NCBI RefSeq assembly: GCF_000245755.1
Contig: NZ_JH601088.1
Coordinates: 1,786,366-1,850,365, forward strand
Reading direction: 5' to 3'
DNA from: Helcococcus kunzii ATCC 51366
Lineage (GTDB): Bacteria > Bacillota > Clostridia > Tissierellales > Peptoniphilaceae
DNA: 64,000 bases
Position numbers and translations under genes: made by a program. Below, piece by piece: positions 1 to 8,016 of the stretch. How positions within the stretch are numbered: the first letter of the stretch is position 1; each line of letters begins with the position of its first letter. The notes below the pieces were generated by a model. The model saw only the letters and a program-made list of their open reading frames with translations, was not told the origin of the DNA and did not search any database.

Positions 1-531
1 TTAATATCCATATAATGGTGCAAAATTATAAAAGTAAAAATGAGACATTGAATTTACCTTATATAATGCAAGTTAAATAACTAACAAAAAGAGTTAAATT
101 ATGACTCAATATTATTTTACACTATTAATAGGTAAAATAATAGAAATTTAATCATAAAACAACAATTTATACAATTTAAAATAACAATGGAGATAGATTT
201 TACTCTAACTCCATTAAAATGTTATTCTAATTCTTTAGCAACACTATTTGACAAAAAAAAACATTATTTCTGTTTAGTTTTATTAGTAAGTATTATCTAT
301 ATTATCAATACTATACTTAATTTTACTACCATTCAATGAATGTATCTTATCATATGCAATTTTGTGTGGCTTTTTGTTATATATCCTATCTTTATCGTCA
401 CTATTATCACTTATATTTCTATTTACAGGAAATTATAGGGTCAAAATGAGGTCAGTACTTTTTATCATGCAAACTAGGATTTATATCTTCCTATTTTATT
501 CTTTTCAGAAAAAATTCTTTTATTAGTATTT
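1..531. other. Intergenic, no gene supported
   Basis: This is AT-rich sequence with no reading frame I can support. The only structure noticed is an imperfect inverted repeat near 181-233 (AATGGAG against CTCCATT, extended outside by AATAACA against GTTATT), which could be a weak terminator for a gene left of the window. No promoter or RNA gene is recognised. Confidence 0.5.
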
Positions 532-2160
532 TTAATCCAATGATTCAAGAGGTTTATAATCAACAATTACTTGTACAAATTTGCGTGCTTCTGCAAGCTT
601 TGATTCAGTTGCTAAATCGTAGCTTTCTAGCACATAATAAACCCAATCCTTCTTTTCTTTATTAACCGTTTTGTCAAAACATTCCATTTCACCAACTGGA
701 ACAACAAATAGACCTGCAGATTTACATGATGCTTCAACTTTTTCATATGCTGCCGGTTCGTTGCCGGTAAAGCCCGCCTTACCTACTTTCTTTATCTGAT
801 CCCAAGCATTATTTACATCATTACTTTTGGCATTCATACTGTCGTATATAGTTTTCATATTCTTATATAGCGTAACTTCCCAATCTATTGCAAACGATGC
901 TGTGATTGCTTTAAAATTACGGCTATCGTCTAGAAGATCAAAATCACAAATTGCAACTACCGGAACATTCACGGCCTTTAATGCTTTGACAACATCCTTA
1001 ATTCGTGATTTTCCTCCACAATGAGTAAACAATATATCCGGAGCGATTTCATTTTTATGTTCATAAATCGAATCTATAATCGCCTGATAAAATAAACAGT
1101 CATAATCACTTTCGCAAACAACCACTTTTTCGTGAAACAATCCACTCAACATATTAGAATATCGCAAAATAGGATTACCCCATAGTTCCTTTATTTTATC
1201 ATTTTGAAGCACACTCATCCTATTAATGTTACTATATCGATTAATTCTGATAACTGTGACATTCTCATTATCAGCATCTAGTAAACCTTGTAAAAAATCT
1301 TCACTGTGTGTAGATATTAGTAGCTGTCGACTATCTGGATTATTGCTTCCAAGCATCTTTCCTAATAATCTTGCTTGCGGTGGATGCAAAAAAGCTTCTG
1401 GCTCGTCAATTAAGGTGATAGAATACTCAGATGTAAATGTGTCAAGTAAGATGGTAGCAAAACTACGCATACCATCACCCTGCTCTTGGAGTATAGGCAA
1501 TTTTGCAACTTGAATGTAATACTCATCTTGATTTGCAATTGTAAATGCTGTTTTGTCAGGAGCTTGTCCAATATGTAACGGAATTGTTTCCATTTCATTC
1601 CGGTTTAAAATTAAATCAACCCCAAAAGCTTGTCGAAAATAGTCCGATAATTTCTGTGAAAGTGATTCATTATAATTCAGTTTGTAAATTGGATTCCTTT
1701 CTGATTGGGAATTTCTTTGTAATGCATTTGAAGAAGTTAGTCTTCCCTCCGTAGTAAGTCTCTTTATGAATAACAAATGAAAACCGTTATAAAATGTACG
1801 ATCTTGCCACCAAGTTTGTAATGATATTTTATCAAAAACATTTCCAGACTCTATTAGCTCGTATTGTCCATACTTATTAATTTTAAATCGTTCTTTAATA
1901 AATGTTTCTTCATCTATTGTCCCTAAAAAATCATATTCAAAATCTTTTATTACAATAGTTGGGAGTTGATGTGATTTGTCTAAGCTCGTCTCAACATCTC
2001 TCAAAGTTTGGCTCTTTCCACAATTATTAGCTCCAGTAAATACAATTACACTATTATTATTTAGTGGTAATTGTGTACCATCATTAAATTTAAGGCTTTT
2101 TAGAAATACTTGTGGCTTTTGTGTGTCTGTTATTCCACTGTGTTCGAGATTTTTGCTCAT
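532..2160 (-). CDS. OLD-family ATP-dependent endonuclease (AAA ATPase plus TOPRIM)
   Basis: The 542-residue protein has an ABC/SMC-type ATPase part with Walker A GANNCGKS (residues 43-50), Walker B ITLIDEPEAFLHP and an ISTHS switch histidine motif. A C-terminal TOPRIM nuclease part follows, with CESDYD, CGGKSRI and the acidic DFDLLDD. That order is typical of OLD (overcoming lysogenization defect) nucleases, which cut DNA and often serve in phage defence. I chose the ATG at 2160 because AGGAGGATGCT lies directly before it; a longer frame to 2211 has no such site. No UvrD-type GajB partner lies beside it, so it resembles a stand-alone class 1 OLD rather than a Gabija pair. It sits next to, but not in, the defence operon upstream. 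The family call is firm; the defence role is inferred from context. Confidence 0.8.
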   Translation of the reverse strand: MSKNLEHSGITDTQKPQVFLKSLKFNDGTQLPLNNNSVIVFTGANNCGKSQTLRDVETSLDKSHQLPTIVIKDFEYDFLGTIDEETFIKERFKINKYGQYELIESGNVFDKISLQTWWQDRTFYNGFHLLFIKRLTTEGRLTSSNALQRNSQSERNPIYKLNYNESLSQKLSDYFRQAFGVDLILNRNEMETIPLHIGQAPDKTAFTIANQDEYYIQVAKLPILQEQGDGMRSFATILLDTFTSEYSITLIDEPEAFLHPPQARLLGKMLGSNNPDSRQLLISTHSEDFLQGLLDADNENVTVIRINRYSNINRMSVLQNDKIKELWGNPILRYSNMLSGLFHEKVVVCESDYDCLFYQAIIDSIYEHKNEIAPDILFTHCGGKSRIKDVVKALKAVNVPVVAICDFDLLDDSRNFKAITASFAIDWEVTLYKNMKTIYDSMNAKSNDVNNAWDQIKKVGKAGFTGNEPAAYEKVEASCKSAGLFVVPVGEMECFDKTVNKEKKDWVYYVLESYDLATESKLAEARKFVQVIVDYKPLESLD

Positions 2161-2390
2161 AGCATCCTCCTTGTACTGCTTAATATTTTCTATAATTGTT
2201 ATAGCACGCAATCGATAAATTCTCGTTTGTATTAATTATATCAAAATATAATATGATTCTGTTAATTTCTATTAAAAGTAAATCTCCAAAAATATTTAAC
2301 TTTTTTCGGGGCAAAATGGGTCAAAGTATAAATATAATACTATGAATACTTTTATTTAGTTTTATTAGTAAATAAAACTTTTCAAGTTTC

Positions 2391-2443
2391 GAGCGTCTAA
2401 GCAAAATCGAATTTTCGAGGGCTTGACCAAAAAATTATATTTG
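2391..2443. repeat. Divergent copy of the GAGCGTCT intergenic repeat
   Basis: The word GAGCGTCT, preceded by TTTC, recurs at 10946 in the same orientation. Inside this copy AAAATCGAATTTT is a small palindrome, and GGGCTTGACC replaces the GGACCTAGCG of the other copies. It lies about 100 bp before the hairpin at 2494; on the right side of the operon the same two pieces lie about 120 bp apart in the same order. Relationship to the other copies is by eye only. Confidence 0.4.
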
Positions 2444-2460
2444 TATTCTTCAGTAAGTAA

Positions 2461-2540
2461 AAATAAAATTTACGCGTTACGAGGACTGCGCAGAAAAAGG
2501 ATATCTTTCGATATCCTTTTTTGAGCCACGCAATAGAGTA
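2461..2540 (-). terminator. Hairpin terminator, left copy of a repeated element
   Basis: AAAAAGGATATC and GATATCCTTTTTT pair around a TTTC loop at 2494-2522, giving a 12-bp stem with U-runs on both strands. Reading minus, this follows the helicase gene by about 260 bp and can end that transcript. The surrounding bases (CGCAG before, GAGCCACGCAA after, and an AGTAA..TAAAATT stretch upstream) match the element at 11035-11128, so the stem changed in both arms while the frame around it was kept. Confidence 0.7.
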
Positions 2541-2585
2541 ATATACATTTTTCAATTTAATCAGCTGTAAAGATTTTCTAAATTT

Positions 2586-2640
2586 TGAGAGTCTCGCAGG
2601 AGCTTGCTCTGAGGACTAGCGAACAAATTTAGAAAATTCT
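2586..2640. repeat. Copy of the GAG(C/A)GTCTC intergenic repeat
   Basis: GAGAGTCTCGCAGGAGC, TT, GCTC, then GAGGACTAGCGA, flanked by AAATTT on both sides. It matches the right-hand element at 10935-10992 (GAGCGTCTCCGCAGGAC, GTA, GTCC, AAGGACCTAGCGA) in the same orientation. The inner arms differ (GGAGC/GCTC against GGAC/GTCC) but stay complementary, which suggests that a hairpin is preserved. Confidence 0.55.
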
Positions 2641-2783
2641 ATTCCCACTCGATATATCTATTGATTTAGTTTTGTATAAATAGCATAAAATCATGGGTTT
2701 TGTAATTGGATTTAGCCTTATTATCCAATTTATTTCTGTTTATCTGATTTTTTGCAAGCATATTGCAAGCATGAAACTACAAC

Positions 2784-5231
2784 TTATTCTTTAGCATTCA
2801 TTTTTACCTCTGAAATCAAAATACCATTTTCATTATTTTTTAGCATTTCAGAAACCAAATTTTCAGAAAAAATTACGGTACCATTATCTATATCAGCCTC
2901 AAACATATCAGCATATTTTTCTTGCAACAATTTTGATAGAATACTGCTAATACCACAATTCAATAACGCAATTTTAGCTTTATCATCTGTTCCGTATTTT
3001 ATTTTTAAATAAAGAGATTCTTCAATAAGTTCTAAAGAATATAGAATTTCTATATATTTTACTAGTTCATTATCTATAAAATCATATTCTTCTTTCAATC
3101 TTACGATAGCTAAATTAACCTTTTCATATTCATCTTTTTCTGTAATGTCAGTCCAATACTCTTTATGTCCACCTCTGGTTTTATCCCCCCATTTACCAAC
3201 ATAAACAATTCTTGATTGCTCTTCTCTAAGCGTATTCCAATATCCAACCACCTCATCTATCATTACTTTCATGGTAAATCCCATTATTCTCCAGTTAATT
3301 AGCATTTTATAAAAACTTTGTGCTTCATGTTCTCTCAAACGCTTTAAATTATTGTATTCTCCTTTACTATCATTTATTTTAGAAAAAAATAAATAGTCTA
3401 TTATATTGAAAACTGTGTCTATACTTTGAGCTATATTTACGTTTTCTAGCTCATTATCTATCTGCTTCTCTATTTCAAATATATCGAATATATTAATATT
3501 ATTTTCAAAACATAACTGCCCAACTTTTGTTTTTGCCTTATTTGAGTTATTGTTTGTTATAACATCGCAATGAGAAATATTTTCTAAAATATCTTCTGCC
3601 TCTTTCTTTTTAGTTTCATTAGAATCAGAATTAACTAACAGTGGATTTTTTACATCATCAGTGATTTTATCATAATCTTCAACTAATATTTTTCGTCCTT
3701 TAACAAAATTTTCTACTTTAAAATCTTTTCTACAATATCTTCCTTTAACAATATGAATTTCTGGTAATAAGTATTTTAACTCTCCAGTACTACTATTAAA
3801 AATTTCTCCAAATCTGCATACCCTTCCAACTAAATTTTTAAAGGCCGATGGTGATAAATAGCCATTCCCCCTGTAAGGATCTAATATAAACATCCTCGTT
3901 GCAGGAATATTCACACCTTCAAGTAATGTAGAATTAGCAATAAGCATTTTTATTTCTGGTATATTAGCATACAAGTCCTCTATAAAGTATCTTATTGGCT
4001 CTGGTATTGAACCATGATGATAAATAACCCCTTTTTCAATATAATTAGCTAATTTATAATCTTCATGTACATATTCTCGCAAATCACTGGCAGCTTTATT
4101 AAGTCTAAGTATTTGCCTTTCTGGGAGTTTAGAGAATAGTTTATATGCAAAGTTTTCAAGTTTCTTCGGGCTGTTTAAATATATTATATTTTTTTCATCA
4201 CAATTATCAATAACAACATCTGCATCGTCTCCTAATTCACCGACCTGAAATTCAATAAGCTTGTCTTTCATAGTAGAATATTGATCTAACAAAACTTTCT
4301 TATTGTTTTCTATGTCGTAAAAATAAAACATTTCTGACTTGACATTTTCTACAACACTATACCATTCAGCAACATTAGAAATATGTTTAATTTTTAAACT
4401 TTCTTTAGATTTTAAAAATGGGGTCAAATATTTACACACAAGATTATCATTTCTTTTTTTACAAATAATAATAACTGAAGCTAAAATCACACTACGTGTT
4501 CTCTCATTTGAAAATTCATCTAATATATTATGAGCTTCATCAACAACTAATAAATCAAATATTAAATCTGGATTACTCTGTAGTAGCCTTAATAATCTTT
4601 CTTGAGTTAAAACAGCAATTATTTCATCGTCTTTATTAGTATACATTTCCGGATATGTTATTATTTTCCTATATCCAAATTGATTTATAATTCTTTTCTT
4701 TGTTTGTGCCAAAAGAGATTTAGTAGGTGAAATAATACATATTTTTTTAAATTTAGTGTGATCAATAAATGATAATATCAATTCTGTTTTCCCATACGAT
4801 GTTGGAGCCACAATAATCTGAGATTGCAATTTTGATTCTCCTGCTTTCCTAAATAACTCGAACTGTCCTATTGTTTTATCTGAATTGTTCCATCTAAATT
4901 CATCGTTCTCTATACTATTTATTTCAGTATAGAGATTTCCATACTTCTCTGAATAATTTAAGTTATTTTCTATAAATTGGGATATTGGGATAAGCCCTTT
5001 ATTCAAGCTTAATTCATATAACGGTTTGTAATCGTCCGTTATTTTACTATATAATAAAAATAATCTGTATCCTAATCTTTGTAAATTTTTATTGTTCAAT
5101 CTAGCCAAAAAAATCCCTATAGATAATATTTTTTCTAGTTCTATATCAGATAACTCTACACCTATCTGTAACTTTTTATATAGTTCTGGAAATTCAGTGT
5201 TATAAAGCTTTCTCAATGTTAATTTATCCAC
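2784..5231 (-). CDS. DEAH-box superfamily 2 helicase, HamB-like (Hachiman defence)
   Basis: An 815-residue SF2 helicase. The N-terminal part carries motif I APTSYGKTE (about residue 140), motif II VVDEAHNILDE and a YLNSPKK segment between the RecA-like domains. The C-terminal helicase domain has NSTLLEGVNIPA and the arginine-finger motif LVGRVCRFG. About 300 further residues have no family I recognise. It starts with GTG at 5231, behind GGAGGT with 5-nt spacing; the stop codon of the upstream gene (TAG) forms part of this ribosome site, so the two are probably translationally coupled. Size, domain content and pairing with a small PD-(D/E)xK protein match HamB of the Hachiman anti-phage system. 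It is the last gene of the four-gene operon. Helicase is certain; Hachiman membership is inference. Confidence 0.75.
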   Translation of the reverse strand: MDKLTLRKLYNTEFPELYKKLQIGVELSDIELEKILSIGIFLARLNNKNLQRLGYRLFLLYSKITDDYKPLYELSLNKGLIPISQFIENNLNYSEKYGNLYTEINSIENDEFRWNNSDKTIGQFELFRKAGESKLQSQIIVAPTSYGKTELILSFIDHTKFKKICIISPTKSLLAQTKKRIINQFGYRKIITYPEMYTNKDDEIIAVLTQERLLRLLQSNPDLIFDLLVVDEAHNILDEFSNERTRSVILASVIIICKKRNDNLVCKYLTPFLKSKESLKIKHISNVAEWYSVVENVKSEMFYFYDIENNKKVLLDQYSTMKDKLIEFQVGELGDDADVVIDNCDEKNIIYLNSPKKLENFAYKLFSKLPERQILRLNKAASDLREYVHEDYKLANYIEKGVIYHHGSIPEPIRYFIEDLYANIPEIKMLIANSTLLEGVNIPATRMFILDPYRGNGYLSPSAFKNLVGRVCRFGEIFNSSTGELKYLLPEIHIVKGRYCRKDFKVENFVKGRKILVEDYDKITDDVKNPLLVNSDSNETKKKEAEDILENISHCDVITNNNSNKAKTKVGQLCFENNINIFDIFEIEKQIDNELENVNIAQSIDTVFNIIDYLFFSKINDSKGEYNNLKRLREHEAQSFYKMLINWRIMGFTMKVMIDEVVGYWNTLREEQSRIVYVGKWGDKTRGGHKEYWTDITEKDEYEKVNLAIVRLKEEYDFIDNELVKYIEILYSLELIEESLYLKIKYGTDDKAKIALLNCGISSILSKLLQEKYADMFEADIDNGTVIFSENLVSEMLKNNENGILISEVKMNAKE

Positions 5232-5241
5232 TTCAAACCTC

Positions 5242-6009
5242 CTATACTAATGTTACTAAAAAATCTATTATCGCTTGATATGTTTGTTTTTGTATTGCAA
5301 TTAATTTCAATTTTGAAAATTTATTAGAGCTTAATATTGAATTGTACAGTTTTCTTAGTTCTATTGAATCTATTGTAGAATCAAATATGCAAAACACAGT
5401 ACCACCTAAAATAACATTTTTGTCGTTGCTTAAACATGAGTTGCTTTTTTTATTAAGTATATTAACTATAGTATTTTTTTCACTAGTATCATCCAATGCA
5501 CTCCTAACGCTATTCACTGCATTTAACCATAATTGTGAATTGTGTATATTCAGGCGTGTATATAAATCTCTTTTAGCAGTATTGATTCTTTCGCATACCT
5601 TTTCAGTAGAAGTTTTTAGTTTACCTAATTCTCCCGCTTTTGATTCTATAATCCATAAATCTTTATTAGGATCAACAGCAATAATATCAAAACCCTTTTT
5701 TACATTTCTTTCTTCTAAATTAAAAAATGGCGAAACTATTTTAATATCAGTAAATTCTCTAATCAACACATTTAGCAATAACTCACCTATCACTCCTACT
5801 TTTCTATTTATATCACTTGGAATTCTATGATTTACCAATTCTTTTACAGTTTCATCAAATGAATGATAATTGAATCCTGAAACAAGAGCATATTCTCCAT
5901 GACAGATTTCAACCAATTGTTCTTTTATTTTATCCTTTAATTCATCACTTAGACTATGAATTTCTAATATAATACTTTCTCCAATTTTTCTTTCAACTAC
6001 ATCATTCAT
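5242..6009 (-). CDS. HamA-like DUF1837-type nuclease subunit
   Basis: A 255-residue protein whose middle carries a restriction-nuclease-like core: VGVIGELLLNVLIREF (conserved glutamate on a helix), then KKGFDIIAV and LWIIESKAGEL, which fits the D...ExK catalytic pattern of PD-(D/E)xK nucleases. In Hachiman, HamA (DUF1837) is the nuclease held in check by HamB, the helicase. Here a HamB-like helicase follows 10 bp downstream. The gene starts 24 bp after the endonuclease gene with a weak AAGGAAA ribosome site. There is no signal peptide or membrane segment. The other possible reading is an unnamed accessory nuclease of the restriction system. The nuclease fold is well supported; the family name rests on motif, size and partner. 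Confidence 0.62.
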   Translation of the reverse strand: MNDVVERKIGESIILEIHSLSDELKDKIKEQLVEICHGEYALVSGFNYHSFDETVKELVNHRIPSDINRKVGVIGELLLNVLIREFTDIKIVSPFFNLEERNVKKGFDIIAVDPNKDLWIIESKAGELGKLKTSTEKVCERINTAKRDLYTRLNIHNSQLWLNAVNSVRSALDDTSEKNTIVNILNKKSNSCLSNDKNVILGGTVFCIFDSTIDSIELRKLYNSILSSNKFSKLKLIAIQKQTYQAIIDFLVTLV

Positions 6010-6033
6010 TATATTTTTCCTTTATTATTATAA

Positions 6034-8016
6034 TTAAGCCTTATATTCCCCAGTAGCCTCATTTATCATTCCATCATGCCAATCTAAAGTCTCTAATGGC
6101 ATTTCATGGTATTTGTCAAATATTTCATACAGGTACTTGTACTTGACCTTATTCTCAATTATCTTCTTGAGTGAACCTGTATCCATTGAAATAATTTTCA
6201 TTCCTGTGATAGACACTTCATCTCTAGTATATGGAATTATCTTTCTATATCTAAAATCTGAGATTACATTTTTATCCAAGTATGTGCTTACAAATAAGCT
6301 ATAATCAAACGGATTATTAAATCTAATCCTATAATCGCCTAAATGTCTTGAAACAGGCTCCATTTCCATTCTTCTTTGATTATTTCCATCTGCAAGGGTT
6401 GCTTCAAGCAATAATGAATGTTTCGGATAAGAGGTGCACGCTTCATATTCATATATAATGTCTGCGTAACCTCCAGCTGCGTGGGTCTTCGGCAATAAAT
6501 TGGCTTCTAATGATAACTTCATGAAATCCAAAATATTTCCTTGCCTTTCGCTCACTTTGTACCATATAATTCCCAAAACATATTCAAAAATAGTTGGTAT
6601 TGCAGCTTCATCTGTAACAATTTCTTCTATTCGCTTATCATCTCGTATTTCAAAACAATTTAGTAACTCTATAAGCACAGAATCGTTAAATTTCTTATCG
6701 ATCAAAGTGTTAAATCTTCTGTATCGTTCATCATTTACATAAGTTGCAGCTTGTTCCGGACTCTTAATTGTAATTCCTAAATCTTTACTTAAAGCTGCGT
6801 ATACTTTGCTAATATCTAACTTGAATGCTTCTGATATAGTTTCAAGTGGAACATCAGCTCTGAGATTATTATCTCTACTAAAAGTTTCTGTATACAGAAC
6901 ATCAATAATTTCTTTAAAATAATACTTTGGAATCATATCCAACTTAATCATACGATCCTCAAAAATTAGAGCATCTGTAATGTTAAAATACCTTCTATTT
7001 AAATCAAAATAATCAGATAAAGTCGCCATTGCTTTAAAAACATGTAAATATTTGAAAAACACTTCTTTTAGTTCTGTTTCATTTTTACAGTTTATAAATG
7101 GACATTGTTTGTGAATTGAAGACTTCCCATTTTTTCTTACAACACCAATATTGGTTGTTTTAAAGAGTAAACTTCTCCACAATGTTCCAGGTTTTTGATT
7201 TATATTCTTTGCAGAATTTAATAGTGATTCATAAATGTCTTCGCCATCAAGAAATATCTTCTTTAAATTTTCGTATAATTTATAGTACGGCTTGTCATAG
7301 CTTCTACTTTTACGATTCATTCCCACTAAACATAATAGATTTTCATCAACATCAGAGGATATGAATTTTTCTTGTGCAAGTTTGTAGTTTTCCATTTGCA
7401 TAAGCCTCTTATAAATTATTTCTTCCGGCAAAATTTTACCTTCTCGATATAATTTAATATCCGATATGATTTGTTTTGCACTTTCGTCATCTCTAATTAG
7501 CGGAACAAAATAAGTAAACTCGTCATAACTTAAAAACTCAAGTTCCGTCAGGCACCTTATGACCGCAATAAATGGTCTAACGATACTGCCACTTACATCT
7601 ATACTTGTTTTAAGAAGCTGTTTTAGATAGATAAAGCTGTCTCTGCTAACATTAAACACATTATTCGTTTCAAAATCCCCACTGCTAGTTATTTCAAGCA
7701 ATTTTCTTCCGGCTCCTGTAATCAATCTATCTTCTGTAATTAAACCAATATCAACTAAACCTGATGTTTTTTCTCTCGCATCTTTATCTTTTCTTTTCGC
7801 GTTACCTGTTAAAAAGGCTTTTTTCTTCATAAAGTCATAATATTTTTCTTGTAATTCTTTATTCCAATTCCAGTTAGATTTCTTTATGACTTCATTATGA
7901 AATTCGTCAAGAAGCAACAACTGTTCCTCAATTTTCAAATTTAGTTTTGCAGTTCTAAAACTTGTAGTTCCTATAACCCAACAAAAACTTTGATATGGAA
8001 TACTTTTATTTATCAT
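6034..8016 (-). CDS. AlwI-family type IIS restriction endonuclease
   Basis: A 660-residue protein opening with SFCWVIGTTSFRTAKLN, the N-terminal signature I associate with the AlwI endonuclease family, which cuts a few bases outside an asymmetric site. The catalytic part lies near the C terminus: GGYADIIYEYE gives the acidic residue and LLEATLADGNNQRRMEMEP gives an E-x-T in place of the usual ExK, followed by VSRHLGDYR, all expected for the family. The ATG at 8016 overlaps the methyltransferase stop by one base (TGATG) and has GGAGGA 7 nt upstream; a GTG at 8019 is possible but is only 4 nt from the ribosome site. Coupled translation behind the methyltransferase would ensure that protection comes first. 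The recognition site cannot be read from sequence. Confidence 0.75.
   Translation of the reverse strand: MINKSIPYQSFCWVIGTTSFRTAKLNLKIEEQLLLLDEFHNEVIKKSNWNWNKELQEKYYDFMKKKAFLTGNAKRKDKDAREKTSGLVDIGLITEDRLITGAGRKLLEITSSGDFETNNVFNVSRDSFIYLKQLLKTSIDVSGSIVRPFIAVIRCLTELEFLSYDEFTYFVPLIRDDESAKQIISDIKLYREGKILPEEIIYKRLMQMENYKLAQEKFISSDVDENLLCLVGMNRKSRSYDKPYYKLYENLKKIFLDGEDIYESLLNSAKNINQKPGTLWRSLLFKTTNIGVVRKNGKSSIHKQCPFINCKNETELKEVFFKYLHVFKAMATLSDYFDLNRRYFNITDALIFEDRMIKLDMIPKYYFKEIIDVLYTETFSRDNNLRADVPLETISEAFKLDISKVYAALSKDLGITIKSPEQAATYVNDERYRRFNTLIDKKFNDSVLIELLNCFEIRDDKRIEEIVTDEAAIPTIFEYVLGIIWYKVSERQGNILDFMKLSLEANLLPKTHAAGGYADIIYEYEACTSYPKHSLLLEATLADGNNQRRMEMEPVSRHLGDYRIRFNNPFDYSLFVSTYLDKNVISDFRYRKIIPYTRDEVSITGMKIISMDTGSLKKIIENKVKYKYLYEIFDKYHEMPLETLDWHDGMINEATGEYKA

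Larger units (their letters stand above)
2161..2783. other. Intergenic region with repeat and terminator elements
   Basis: This 620-bp stretch separates the defence operon from the OLD nuclease gene. It holds no supported gene. It contains three structured pieces annotated separately (2391-2443, 2461-2540 and 2586-2640) that resemble two pieces on the far side of the defence operon at 10935-11128. The promoter of the OLD gene should lie around 2170-2330, but I see no clear -35/-10 pair. Confidence 0.6.

Noticed and set aside
532..2211. Gabija system (GajA) call for the OLD nuclease
   Set aside because: No GajB-like UvrD helicase lies next to it in the visible sequence, so only the OLD family is claimed.
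5342..5830. A 162-residue plus-strand frame within the HamA-like gene
   Set aside because: It is antisense to a gene with clear motifs, has no start signals and no recognisable domain.
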